NCBI GenBank assembly: GCA_004194705.1
Contig: SADC01001293.1
Location: 1 to 64,000 of the forward strand
Direction of reading: 5' to 3'
DNA length: 64,000 nucleotides
Source of the DNA: Ditylenchus dipsaci
Taxonomy: Eukaryota; Nematoda; Chromadorea; Rhabditida; Anguinidae
Of the stretch, positions 55,005-64,000 are shown in pieces (position 1 is the stretch's first letter; every line of letters starts with the position of its first letter). The translations under genes were made by a program, and so were the position numbers. The notes under the pieces are model-generated. The model was not told the DNA's origin and made no database searches. It saw nothing but the letters and a program-made list of their open reading frames with translations.

Positions 55005-57645
55005 GGCTTGCCTATAAAAGGGAAATTAGAGATTTCGAAAATCGCTAATAAGGGAAAAAAGACAAAATAACAATTAAGGATTTCGTAAATTAGCGCAAAA
55101 CGACAATCACTAAAAACGTTTTTAAATAGTTTGGCACATCGTCTTTATAGTCATTTACTATTTTGGTGAAAGAACATTTGGCCAGAGCACGTATTTGGGC
55201 AGAGATTTCTTTCAGGTCTTTAATTTTGATACACATCCTTCTAAGCTAGCTTTTTATTTTCAAGCTGTTTCTATATATTTTATTCCTCTTTCCAGCAAAA
55301 GTTTCCACATAACTTCATCTTTACGAAATGGCGAAGGCATTCTAGATGTTACTCATGTTCACTTTATCGATTTAACATATTTTTGGCAATATTTACTTTT
55401 TCTCACCCTTCTATGTCACGCACTCCTGCAGACGGATCACTTAAATCATGAATATATCTAGAATCATAACTAAATTTTTATTTCAACAAAGTACTGGACA
55501 ATGAACATTTAAGCAACATCCAAACGAGTCAACAGAGCATGTTTTCGCAAATAATCACTAATGCTGTTTTTGTTGTAGCCGAGTGCCATATTCTTACGCC
55601 TGAGATTTATCTTCTTGTCAGCATTATTCAACTTAGGCTCAATTCCCGTTTGGAGAGACAATAATTTGACTTCCTGCAAGCTGGACTCAAGTTTTAGCTG
55701 CCCAACCAGCGCCAAAATCGCGGCTTTTTGTCATCATCTGTTGACATGGAACCCTGCAAAGACCTATGCCACGCTTCGAGTGAATTAGTCGTTTTGGCTT
55801 TCCCTTCTCTAGTGGCCGTGAAGCAGTTCCATTGCGTTATGGGAAAAAGAGGCCTTCTTGTACCATTTCGTAGAGCTCCGATCCATGTCTAAGTAACGTT
55901 CAGTAGTAGTTCAAGAAAAAAAATCTGACTCACATTTTCGAAGTAGCTAAGGAATTTAGTTCTGGAGAGCCATCCGGAAATTTCACTTTGAAGTCCGCGG
56001 CTAGCATTTCATATGCATCGACGACATCTACATGTGGAATGTAAACCAGGCTTTTGAGTTTCTTGACGAAAACACTGAACTGACCACCGCTTTCATACGT
56101 CTTCTTGAGGTTCATCTTTTTAGAATTGAGTTTGCGTATCAAGCATTGCGAGAAATGAAAGAAACAACCATGGATTTCCGTTACTGAAAAATCAAATTTA
56201 TGAAAATCATGGATCTAAAACATACAGGGAAAGAATCCAGAAAAACCTCGAATCAAAGCCAACTCATAATCCATGTGAATATGCGTCACTTGAGCACCAG
56301 GCAATAGAAACCGTTTGACCATGTTGAAGAACCGGCTGTAGGTTCCTGCAGATTTTTTGGGAAGCAGAGCATGCAGACATGGAACGAATGTTTCACCATA
56401 CTTTGCATGAATCGACAGCAATTGGTACCATCCTTTCGGAACAAGGCGGAATGTGCCATCAGTTCCCCAGCATTCGGACATCTCGAGCAGCTAAACATTT
56501 TAAAAATATCAGCAATCTGTGGGTTAAATTCACCTGCAAAAGTTTGGGCGTCGAAAAAACGATAATTCTGCGCAATCCAGGACCAGTGTCAATCATTACA
56601 AATGGCTGCTCTTTGTAGCTTTTCAAATCTTGTGGGATCACCATTTCTTCCGGCAAGCAGCTTTGATTTTTATCTTGCTCTAACTTCTAGATAGAGTAAG
56701 GTCAATCAATAAAAACGGCAAGATAAATTTTCCAATCACCTTCTTATGGTAGTATACAGAACGAGCAATGCTGAGCTGATCTGTATTTGCAATGGCTTCA
56801 TCTGTCCGATTTTCCGTAACATTGGCAAATATTTGACGGGCACTTTCCTATAAATAAAAAAATTGATAAAAAACGAAATACTCGTGTAATTACCGCATTT
56901 TGCCTAGCAAGCCTAGCTGTTTAAAGATGAATGGCTCTGATCTCAAGATCGAAAAGTTCCGCTGTATGACTGTGAGCACCCAGACTTTTCCCAACGCACT
57001 GTCTTTCTTTATTGGACTCAATCCCAATCTTGCATCCTTGATGAGACTTTGCACACCTCCAATGAGAAATTTCATCAGCGTCTTTGTAGGCAAAAGTATA
57101 GCAGTGCCCTGTAAAATATGTGGTTGGAAGCAGTCTCTGAATATTTTACAAGGAAGTCTACCTTCACAAATTACTAGATCCTTGCCTTTCTGACTTTGCG
57201 AGAAAATTAGCCGAACATCTGGCAAAAGGACTGCCTTTCTCTTCTTAGATCTTCGAACTGGTGTCGAACCATAGCTGCTCTGGCTTCCTTCATGGCTAGA
57301 TTCTGTTGAAACATTAATTGACTGACCACCCGAATTTGTCGCATTTCTTGACGGAACTTGTTCCTCTTCAGAGCTAGTCGCTTCATCTGAACTGCTGTAT
57401 TGGATCATCTAAACGATAAAAAAACTAAGTGCATGTTAAAAGAAGCAGAAAAAGCTCACAGAACATTGCTCAATACAGTGATTGTCATAATGTATTTTGG
57501 CAAAAAAGACGATGTGCCAAACTATTTAAAAACGTTTTTAGTGATTGTCGTTTTGCGCTAATTTACGAAATCCTTAATTGTTATTTTGTCTTTTTCCCTT
57601 ATTAGCGATTTTCGAAATCTCTAATTTCTTTTTTATAGGCAAGCC
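55005..57645 (-). mobile_element. Mutator-like (MULE) DNA transposon, 2.64 kb
   Basis: TIRs of about 141 bp, 55005-55146 and 57505-57645, start GGCTTGCCTATAAAA and share GAGATTTCGAAAATCGC and ATTAGCGCAAAACGACAATC. A spliced FLYWCH-MULE gene lies between them on the minus strand. No 8-10-bp target duplication is visible: the left end abuts the inverted arm exactly and the right end abuts a truncated CCGTATTT MITE (57646-57793), so flanks are rearranged. Confidence 0.85.
55509..57408 (-). pseudogene. FLYWCH zinc finger-MULE transposase gene, 7 exons
   Basis: Exons (5' to 3'): 57408-57150, 57108-56894, 56847-56740, 56686-56534, 56490-56226, 56183-55934, 55888-55509; introns short, GT-AG. Exon 1 is an acidic/Ser-rich head ending KGKDLVICEGRLP. 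Exon 2 gives YTFAYKDADEISHWRC...GCKI...HSH, the F-Y-W-C-C-H-H pattern of a FLYWCH finger. Exon 5 has WGTDGTFRLVP...LSIHAKYG...LHALLPKKS, the MULE DDE core start, then THIHMDYELALI. Exon 6 begins LTEIHGCFFHFSQCLIRKL, the classic GCxFHFxQ block. Exon 7 has RRPLFPITQWN and TNSLEAWHRSL. Breaks: an in-frame TAA near the end of exon 2, a phase slip at the exon 6/7 join and another near 55730. About 540 codons in all; inactive as read. Confidence 0.85.
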
Positions 57646-59690
57646 CAAAAATTTTGCAGAGTTGCTTAGTGCATTTTGTCAACTCCCACAAGCTTACCGA
57701 TTCCGTTTTTTTTGAAAATGTCAAGATCGATTGCGAATTTTCTCTATTTTCAAGGGGTTGAAAAATCTTTTTTTTAATTAGAAGAAATACGGTAGGTAGG
57801 ATCTCCCCCAGTCGAATTAAAAAATTTTCAGACCCTATTCTTCAGAATTTTTTAATTTCACGTAGGATTCTATAAAACAGTCTTGAGAAATTCAAGCGAG
57901 AACTATCATAATGTTAATTTAAAACACCGTATAAAAAACGAACTCGAAATTTCAGCAGTAGTTGATTTTTCGACACACCCTGTAGGTATACAATGTGGGA
58001 GCACTTGAAATAAAGGGCTTGAGTGCGATTGCCTGCCTCTATGTTTAGAGCGGCACTAAAAGTTAATTAACAATGTCAACCAAACATTTTCAGATGTCTA
58101 TTGGCCAACTTTTTTATGATTAGAATTATGCAAAAATCTGCCAATTTCGACAATTTGGTCGAAGCTAACTTACTGGAACTTGGCTAATGCACTATTCAAA
58201 TTAATTTTCCAAAATGTTTGACTAGTCATATTGATGTTTTGCTTTTTGGACATCCTTCTCCCCGCCCTATACTAAAGCGCTGTTATCTGCCGTCGTCACG
58301 ACATAAAGTTAACTATGCAGGTTCGAATCCTAACGGTGGCAAGGAGAGGAGAAACCTGTTAACGACCAAAACAAATTCTAAAATTTCTGTTCACTATAAT
58401 TTAAATTTATTGGCATTTCAAGGCTCATAACTCAGTTTTAAGTGCATTAGTCTGTTTTGGTGTACCTGAGGTGTTGTGTGGGAGCAGATACTGCTGCCCA
58501 ACAGAAAGAAATTCGAAAATTTTGGCTAACTACAATTTACATATTTTGACATTCCCAGGCCCATAACTTAGATTTTTATGCGGAAGTCAGTGTTCGCATA
58601 TAGGGAAAAGCATTCCGCTGTAGCCAAATAAAACAAACATCAAACTTTCATTTAACTATAATTTCTGTATTTTTCACATCATTTTTTGTCTTGAAAAAAT
58701 TAGTGAAAGTATGTGGTCTGGTAGAGTAAGTAGGCGGCAAGTTAGGATGGTTAGGTGGCCAGGTAGGTAGGTAAATGGCCACGTGATTATCCCCAAGTAC
58801 CAGGAAGGTACCCCAAACACGTGGATGCACCCGAACCATCAGGATAGAGCCGAAGCACTTTGATAAGCCGAAACCACTAGGATGGAGCCCGAACCACTTA
58901 GATACACCAAAACCGCCAACCCGAAAATTAATTCAAAAAGCAACATCATTCGCTATTTACAAAGTTTTTTTGTAAAATAAAAGGTTGTTATTGTATTTCT
59001 CTAATAGAAAACATGGGGTTCATATTTTTTAACATCCTGACAGGGGTTTTATAATAGATGAGAGCTCTTGTGTATTTCGACCGCTCCGATACCGCTCCGA
59101 AAAATATCAAAATAAGTGTAGTGAGCGAAACATTAATACTTATTGCATAGAACTCTAATAAACAGCAAAACAACGTGTATCGCAAGTAGCGGCTCTACCG
59201 AGAGATGTTTTTACCTTCACTAAATTCAGGAACAACCTACCTTTGGTCCCCTACTGGAAAGGCTGCTAATATGAAATGAATAAAACACCCAACTTTTATT
59301 TAACTTTAATTTTTATGATACAGAGTCATATCAAAAAAAAAAAAGCCTTAACATCCTTTGAAAGTAGCAGAAAGAGTTTTACAAAAGCAAACAGCTTTCC
59401 GAAATTTTGCAGGGCAGACAAAAGTCCAGACTTAGCGCCGAGTTCAGCGCAAAAAGTCTAAAATAAAAATTAGACCCATTTTGAGCGCAGAACTTATTTT
59501 TTCTAGTCAAATTGTAACGGATTTTTAATTTCTCTCAAAAAATTTAAGTTCACAGTGAACAAAGTTAGGCATTTTACAAAGCCATGGGGAAGGGGAGTCT
59601 TAAATAGAGACGTGTCTTTTATTTTCATTGATCCTTCAGGAGGGTCTTCTATCAGAAGGGGTTTCATATTACAGATGGTATTCTGTGTCA
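57646..59690. other. No gene; MITE fragment, tRNA-like B box, minisatellite
   Basis: 57646-57793 is the right half of a CCGTATTT MITE (ends AGAAGAAATACGG-TA). 58318-58330 has a strong B box (GGTTCGAATCC), but no full tRNA fold surrounds it. 58790-58925 is the ACCACCAGGAT minisatellite family on this strand. Remaining open frames have no recognised content. Confidence 0.5.
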
Positions 59691-59697
59691 AGAAAAA

Positions 59698-59961
59698 ATG
59701 TGTAACGTATTTTTTCTATTAAAAGCTCCAGGCGTTTATTTTTCAACCCCAAAGTCTGTAAAGCACCCTGTCGAAAAAATTTTCAAAGACATGTCCGTTG
59801 ATTGGCAAAGACCAGAAGATAATCCTTTTAAAGGAATTTTAAAAGTGTTACATCTTCCTCCTCAAGACCTTTTTGTCCCTGTAATCCCCGCAAAGTTTGA
59901 CATAAGGTTGCTATTTCCTTTGTGTCGGACTTGTTCAAAAAAATATAAACTAACTAACTAA
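59698..59961 (+). pseudogene. DNA polymerase B (Polinton/Maverick type) fragment
   Basis: About 80 residues, containing NPFKGILKV, LPPQDLFVPVIPAKF and LLFPLCRTC. This block (PPR/QxLFxPVxP ... FPLCRTC) is what I know from the protein-primed family B polymerases of Polinton/Maverick elements. The frame starts in repeat text (AACGTATTTTTTCTATTAAA) and stops soon after the Cys pair, so only this block remains. It lies between the 843-bp inverted arms. No capsid, integrase or protease gene was recognised nearby. Confidence 0.7.
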
Positions 59962-60623
59962 CTAAATATTTAGATTATTTTTGTAAAATTATATTTTTAT
60001 TTTTACTACGAAAACTGCTAACGCACGTGATCAAATGTCAGCTATCTGCCGCTTAATTATCAAAGAAAAATTAGCTAGATTTCAACCTTAGGTGCAAACT
60101 AACGTGACTCATTATAGGAGTTTTAGCCAGGTCGAAAAACATTACATTACAAACAGTTGCGCGGACCTATTCCTTATCAATTTCTTTATCAAGTAGCCAG
60201 GTATCTATTTTACAAGGGAACGTTTAGTAGTGTCCATGCGATATGAAAACCCTATGTAGCATTCGATAGAGCTTCGAAAATACTTGTTTGACTTAGAGAT
60301 CGAATTTTGCAGAGGGATTGATTTTGAAATATAATTTAACGTCTTAGGATTTTTGTTTGACCTAAATACACTATGTATCGAAAGTAAATCAATATGGATA
60401 CCGTAAAACCTCTATTAATCAGTTGAAAGTTGATTTGATAGACTGACAAGATCACTTCTCCAGGAAAACCTTGCATTATTTCAGTTGTGAACCAAATCAA
60501 CACAGATTTTGCCAAATTTTTGATAATTGCACATAAAAGACTCTTACATCTTAAAGTGTGCTGACAAAAATCTCTGTAAAACATTGTTTTCTACTTCAAC
60601 GTAAAATCTTAATAGCCAGAGTA

Positions 60624-61465
60624 TTAGTTGGTAAACCTTAATTTTCAGTTTTATAACACAAACAGTCAGAATAACACGAATTAATTACATTTGCTGCTCT
60701 CAAACATGGCCAAATGCATAGATTAGTTTATAGTAGATCTATAAACTAATGACCGACAGAGAAACACGAAAACTTTTGCCCCCGTTATAACGACGTTCTT
60801 GGTATCAAAAAAAACGGTCGCAAGCAGTCAAACTAGTCCCGATATAACGGAACTCTTCTGTTTTGATCAAAAAAAAAATCAGATTTAAGATTAGTTTTTG
60901 CAAACTAAATTTGAAAAGGAGTTGTGAAAAATTTGCTCATTTCTAGTCTTCACCGTTTTTTATGTTATCTCTCTTTTTGCTCTTTGTTGTTTGTTCTCTA
61001 CTGGATTTCGAAAAAATGCTGTGAAAAAAATATCCCCATACAACGACACCTTTAACCAGTCCACAGGGGTGCCGTTATATCGACACTTGACTTCATTAGT
61101 AATATTTTGCAACTTTTTCTATTTATATTGGTTTAGCTAGTACAAAATTAGGAGTACACAATTTCGAGTGCTGGTTAACACAGGGCTTCCATATCGAAAT
61201 ATTTTATAACTAGTTTTCAAGGGGCTTCTCGGCACCTGTACCCTATTTTGAAATTTTAATGGGAGGTATGTGTTAATTCATCACATACTCCCCTTATTAC
61301 CCCTACCTGTATATCCACTACCCCCCCCCCTTCTGGCCTACAAAATTACCGCCCACTTTCCTTCTCTACGTTCCTGATGGTTAGGGGGCATCCAGGTAGT
61401 TCGTGCCTCATTTGGTTGTTAAGGGGTTTCTAAGTAGTTCGGATCCAATCTTGGTGGTTCGGGTA
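60624..61465. repeat. 843-bp inverted arm, right copy
   Basis: Reverse complement of 54162-55004, differing mainly in run lengths (for example the G/C run at about 61322 and one extra base near 61386). Outside it, the TCCTGGTGGTT minisatellite continues without a mirrored partner. Confidence 0.9.
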
Positions 61466-61835
61466 CTTTCCTGATGGTTAGAGCCCTATCCTGGTGTTTT
61501 AGGTCTCGTCCTGATCTTCGAGGGCATCCACGTTGTTCGGGTCCCGTCCTGGTGATTTGAGTCCCATCCTGGTGGTTAGAGCTTATCCATGTGGTTTAGA
61601 CCCCATCCTGTCGGTTAGAGTACTTTCCTGGTAGTTCGAGCCCCTTTCTGGTTGTTGAAGGGTGTGAATGTGATTCGATCCCTTCCTGGTGTTTGGGGGT
61701 ATCCACAAAGTTTGGGCTCCATCGTGGCGGTTGAAGTACTTTTCTGTTGTTTCGAGCCCCATGATTCGAGCCCCATCCTGGTAGTTTTGGGGTAACCACG
61801 TGGTTAGAAACCTATCCTGATGGTTTGGGCGAATG
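61370..61835. repeat. TCCTGGTGGTT minisatellite
   Basis: Some 18 degenerate units, such as TCGGGTACTTTCCTGATGGTT and GAGCCCCATCCTGGTAGTT, of the family seen at 2030-2370. The start overlaps the right inverted arm. Confidence 0.75.
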
Positions 61836-62300
61836 TGAAAAAAATGCGAAAAAATTTAGCAATAACAGCATCTACTAAAAGCATAGTCCGAAAAAAAATA
61901 TCACAAGAAGTTTCATTACGAAGGCTAGGAGGCCTGGCGGTATCGCCAGAAAATTGGCGCCAATTCAAATATTTTTGATATTTTCACATAAAACCTCCAC
62001 TTTTCCACTTCAAGGTGGCGAAATCTCAATTTTATTCACAGCAAACCTTAAATCTAATTGCAAAAAGTCTTCCGGCCCCAATTTTTCGTCCAGTAGGGAG
62101 ATAAGAAAAATCCGACACGCATGCCTCTATCTACAATGAAAGGGCTATTCAATGACACTAAGATCTCCACAAAAGGTCCACGAAAAGTGAGATAAATCGT
62201 GTTCCGAACACATTCAGTCAATAAATTACTGAATGTGGGTAATAAAAGCTGCTTTTGAAGTTTATTCGATTTTTTTCGTCCAGCAAGGCGATATTTATAT
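61836..62300. other. No gene recognised
   Basis: Short AT-rich stretch between minisatellite and LINE 3' end; no motif recognised. Confidence 0.4.
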
Positions 62301-62301
62301 T

Positions 62302-64000
62302 TTATTGAACAAACAAGGCATTATACAATTGCACTTACAGTTTGAAACACAAATAAGACTAAACTACATTTTATCATATTCAGATTCCCTAAATGATCGA
62401 TTTACAATAAGTCAAAAGTATATATTCATTTAACAACAAAACAAAACAAGAAAAAGGAAAAGAAAGAATTTTTAAGAAGTTTCACTTATTTTCGTTAAGT
62501 CTAATGTCTTTAAAGTTAGCTTGAAGTTAAGAGAGTTTTTTAGATTAAGGACTTCGGGACTTATTTTATTCCACAAATTTATAGTTCGGCATAAAAACGG
62601 GTTATGGGTAAACGATTCATTAAATACAATGTGGGGATATCTGCGCTGAGAGGTTGTGATTTGGAAAAAAAATCTAATTGTAAATTTGATTTCTTGAATA
62701 TAATTTTGTGAAGCATAATAAGATCGAACATCAAGCGCCTTTCAAAAAGAGTTTAAGGTTGCAAATTTTTAATCTTTGCTCGTATGAAACTTTTTTATGA
62801 CCAGATTTTTTGAGCGCTATTTTAGTGAAAAATTTTTGAACTTTTTCAACCCTATTTGAGTCTTGTTTGAATTTAGGGTTCCAAACAGTGGTTGCAAATT
62901 CCAGGTTTGGTCGAACATAACTTTTATAGGCCAAAATTAAAGTCTCTAAGTTTTTAGTTTGGAGCGAGCGTAACATTAAAAAAGAATTGCGATTTCCTGA
63001 TTGAATAATTTTTGAGAGTTGATCATTAAAATTTAGATTTGTGTCAATTAATACGCCAAGATCTTTAACACTATTTGTTTCTGGCACAGGTTTCGAATCA
63101 AGTTCATAAATCGTTTTTGTATTTGTTTTTCCGAAATGAATTACCATACATTTTTCCTGTGCTATTTTTAGCCCCCATTTCTTTGACCACAGACAAAGAC
63201 TCTCTAATGCTTCCTGCAGTTTTATCGATTCATTTTTTGTCTGAAAGCTGTGATATATTTTTACATCATCAGCAAAAATCTTTATTCCGATTTCTTTTGG
63301 CAGGCATGTTGGAAGGTCATTTATATAGATTAAAAAAAGGAGTGGCCCCAAAACGCTTCCTTGAGGAACACCTGAAGCGATAGTTTAGACTCAGAAAAGG
63401 ATCCATTAACTTTGACTTGAAAGTTCTTCCAATTAAAAACTCTTTAATGAAATAAAATATTTTGCCTCTTATTCCTGAATCGTAGATTTTTTGAAGCAAT
63501 TTTCCATGGGGTGTTGAGTCGAAAGCTTTAGCAAAATCGATGTATATAATATCTGAATTTTTGTTCTGCTCTAGGGAGTGGGTAATATCATTGAGTGTGG
63601 CTAATAATTGGGTATCAGTAGATCGGTTTTTGAGAAACCCGAATTGCTCTGAAGAAAAAAAATTTCGATCTAATAAGAATTTTGATATATTTTTTGCAAG
63701 AATTTGTTCAAGAAATCGGCATAATGAGCAGGTTAAGGAAATCGGTCTATAGTTACTAGGGCATGACTTGTCCCCCTTTTTTAAAAATTGGCACTACAAT
63801 AGAGGTCTTCCAAAAACTCGGAATATTTTTTTGATCGAGTATTGTTCTGAAAAGAGTGGTGATAGGTTCTGCCAAAAAAAGAGCGCATTTTTTTAAAATA
63901 ATAAATGGAATTTTGTCAGGAGACGTCGAATTTCGGTTGGGTAATTTTTGTAAAAGATTGAAAATCTCATGAACTTCAAACTCGATATCCTCTAGATTAG
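62302..64000 (-). mobile_element. Non-LTR retrotransposon, 3' half (Jockey/CR1-like)
   Basis: Minus-strand element running off the window at 64000. The 3' tail is at about 62302 (no long poly(A) seen). The reverse transcriptase frame covers 62731-64000 in broken pieces, followed by about 430 bp of 3' UTR that is also found alone at 40703-41037, which supports the 3' boundary. Confidence 0.88.
62731..64000 (-). pseudogene. LINE reverse transcriptase, frame-shifted
   Basis: In order from the window edge: SFWKTSIVVPIFKKG, NYRPISLTCSLCRFLEQIL (motif 2), SSEQFGFLKNRST, IIYIDFAKAFDS (motif with first catalytic Asp), then PQGSVLGPLLFLIYINDLP, and IKIFADDVKIYHS with the FADD catalytic box, then GLKIAQEKCMVIHFG and the C-terminal thumb region (LGVLIDTNLNF, YVRPNLEFATTVWNP), stop at 62731. 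Frames slip near 63775 (extra G), near 63420 and near 63377, all small indels. The order and spacing match APE-type LINEs such as Jockey/CR1; the endonuclease would lie beyond the window. Confidence 0.92.

Noticed and set aside
56890..57408. Single 172-codon exon at the start of the MULE gene
   Set aside because: The second half has no MULE or FLYWCH pattern; a 41-nt intron (57109-57149) shifts to the frame that shows the FLYWCH residues.
58290..58345. Possible tRNA gene around GGTTCGAATCC
   Set aside because: B box is good, but no matching acceptor stem or A box at the right distance could be found.

Overview
This window looks like AT-rich, repeat-laden nuclear DNA from an invertebrate, most likely a nematode. 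It has split genes with GT-AG introns and AATAAA signals, one gene whose exons match the largely nematode-specific transthyretin-like (TTL) family, and about a dozen transposon families. I see no bacterial operons, CRISPR array, rRNA or complete tRNA gene.

Genes. 648-962 (+) holds the last two exons of an unidentified gene. 14899-19307 (+) is POLR3K, the RPC10/C11 zinc-ribbon subunit of RNA polymerase III, in three recognisable exons. 19465-23359 (+) is PEX3, a seven-exon model of 392 codons, starting only 157 bp after the POLR3K stop. 35533-30390 (-) is a DRAM-family membrane protein gene; eleven exons can be joined in phase into 359 codons. 43422-45733 (+) is the TTL gene.

Duplication. 20454-25855 is tandemly repeated as 25856-31260. 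The breakpoints lie in PEX3 exon 2 and a DRAM intron. The outer halves rebuild one full PEX3 and one full DRAM, and the junction holds a headless PEX3 copy and an orphan DRAM 3' end. The units differ almost only in homopolymer lengths. Similar one-base losses break POLR3K and the TTL signal peptide, so consensus error or an assembly artefact must be considered.

Mobile DNA. 0-13 kb is a mosaic of foldback elements, minisatellites and a PIF/Harbinger element (8551-10358, 3-bp target duplication). 31-44 kb has many short TIR elements: a CCGTATTT-ended TA family, pogo-like CAGTC-ended ones, a hAT-type palindrome with an 8-bp target duplication, and a large foldback with G/C runs. 46.6-52 kb is an array of tRNA-like (SINE-like) units holding a TIR element that carries a host-like 3' exon. 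53.3-61.8 kb holds a Helitron 3' end and 843-bp inverted arms enclosing a Mutator-like element with a FLYWCH-MULE gene and a protein-primed-type DNA polymerase B fragment. 62.3-64 kb is the 3' half of a non-LTR retrotransposon, with a 3' tail copy at 40.7 kb.
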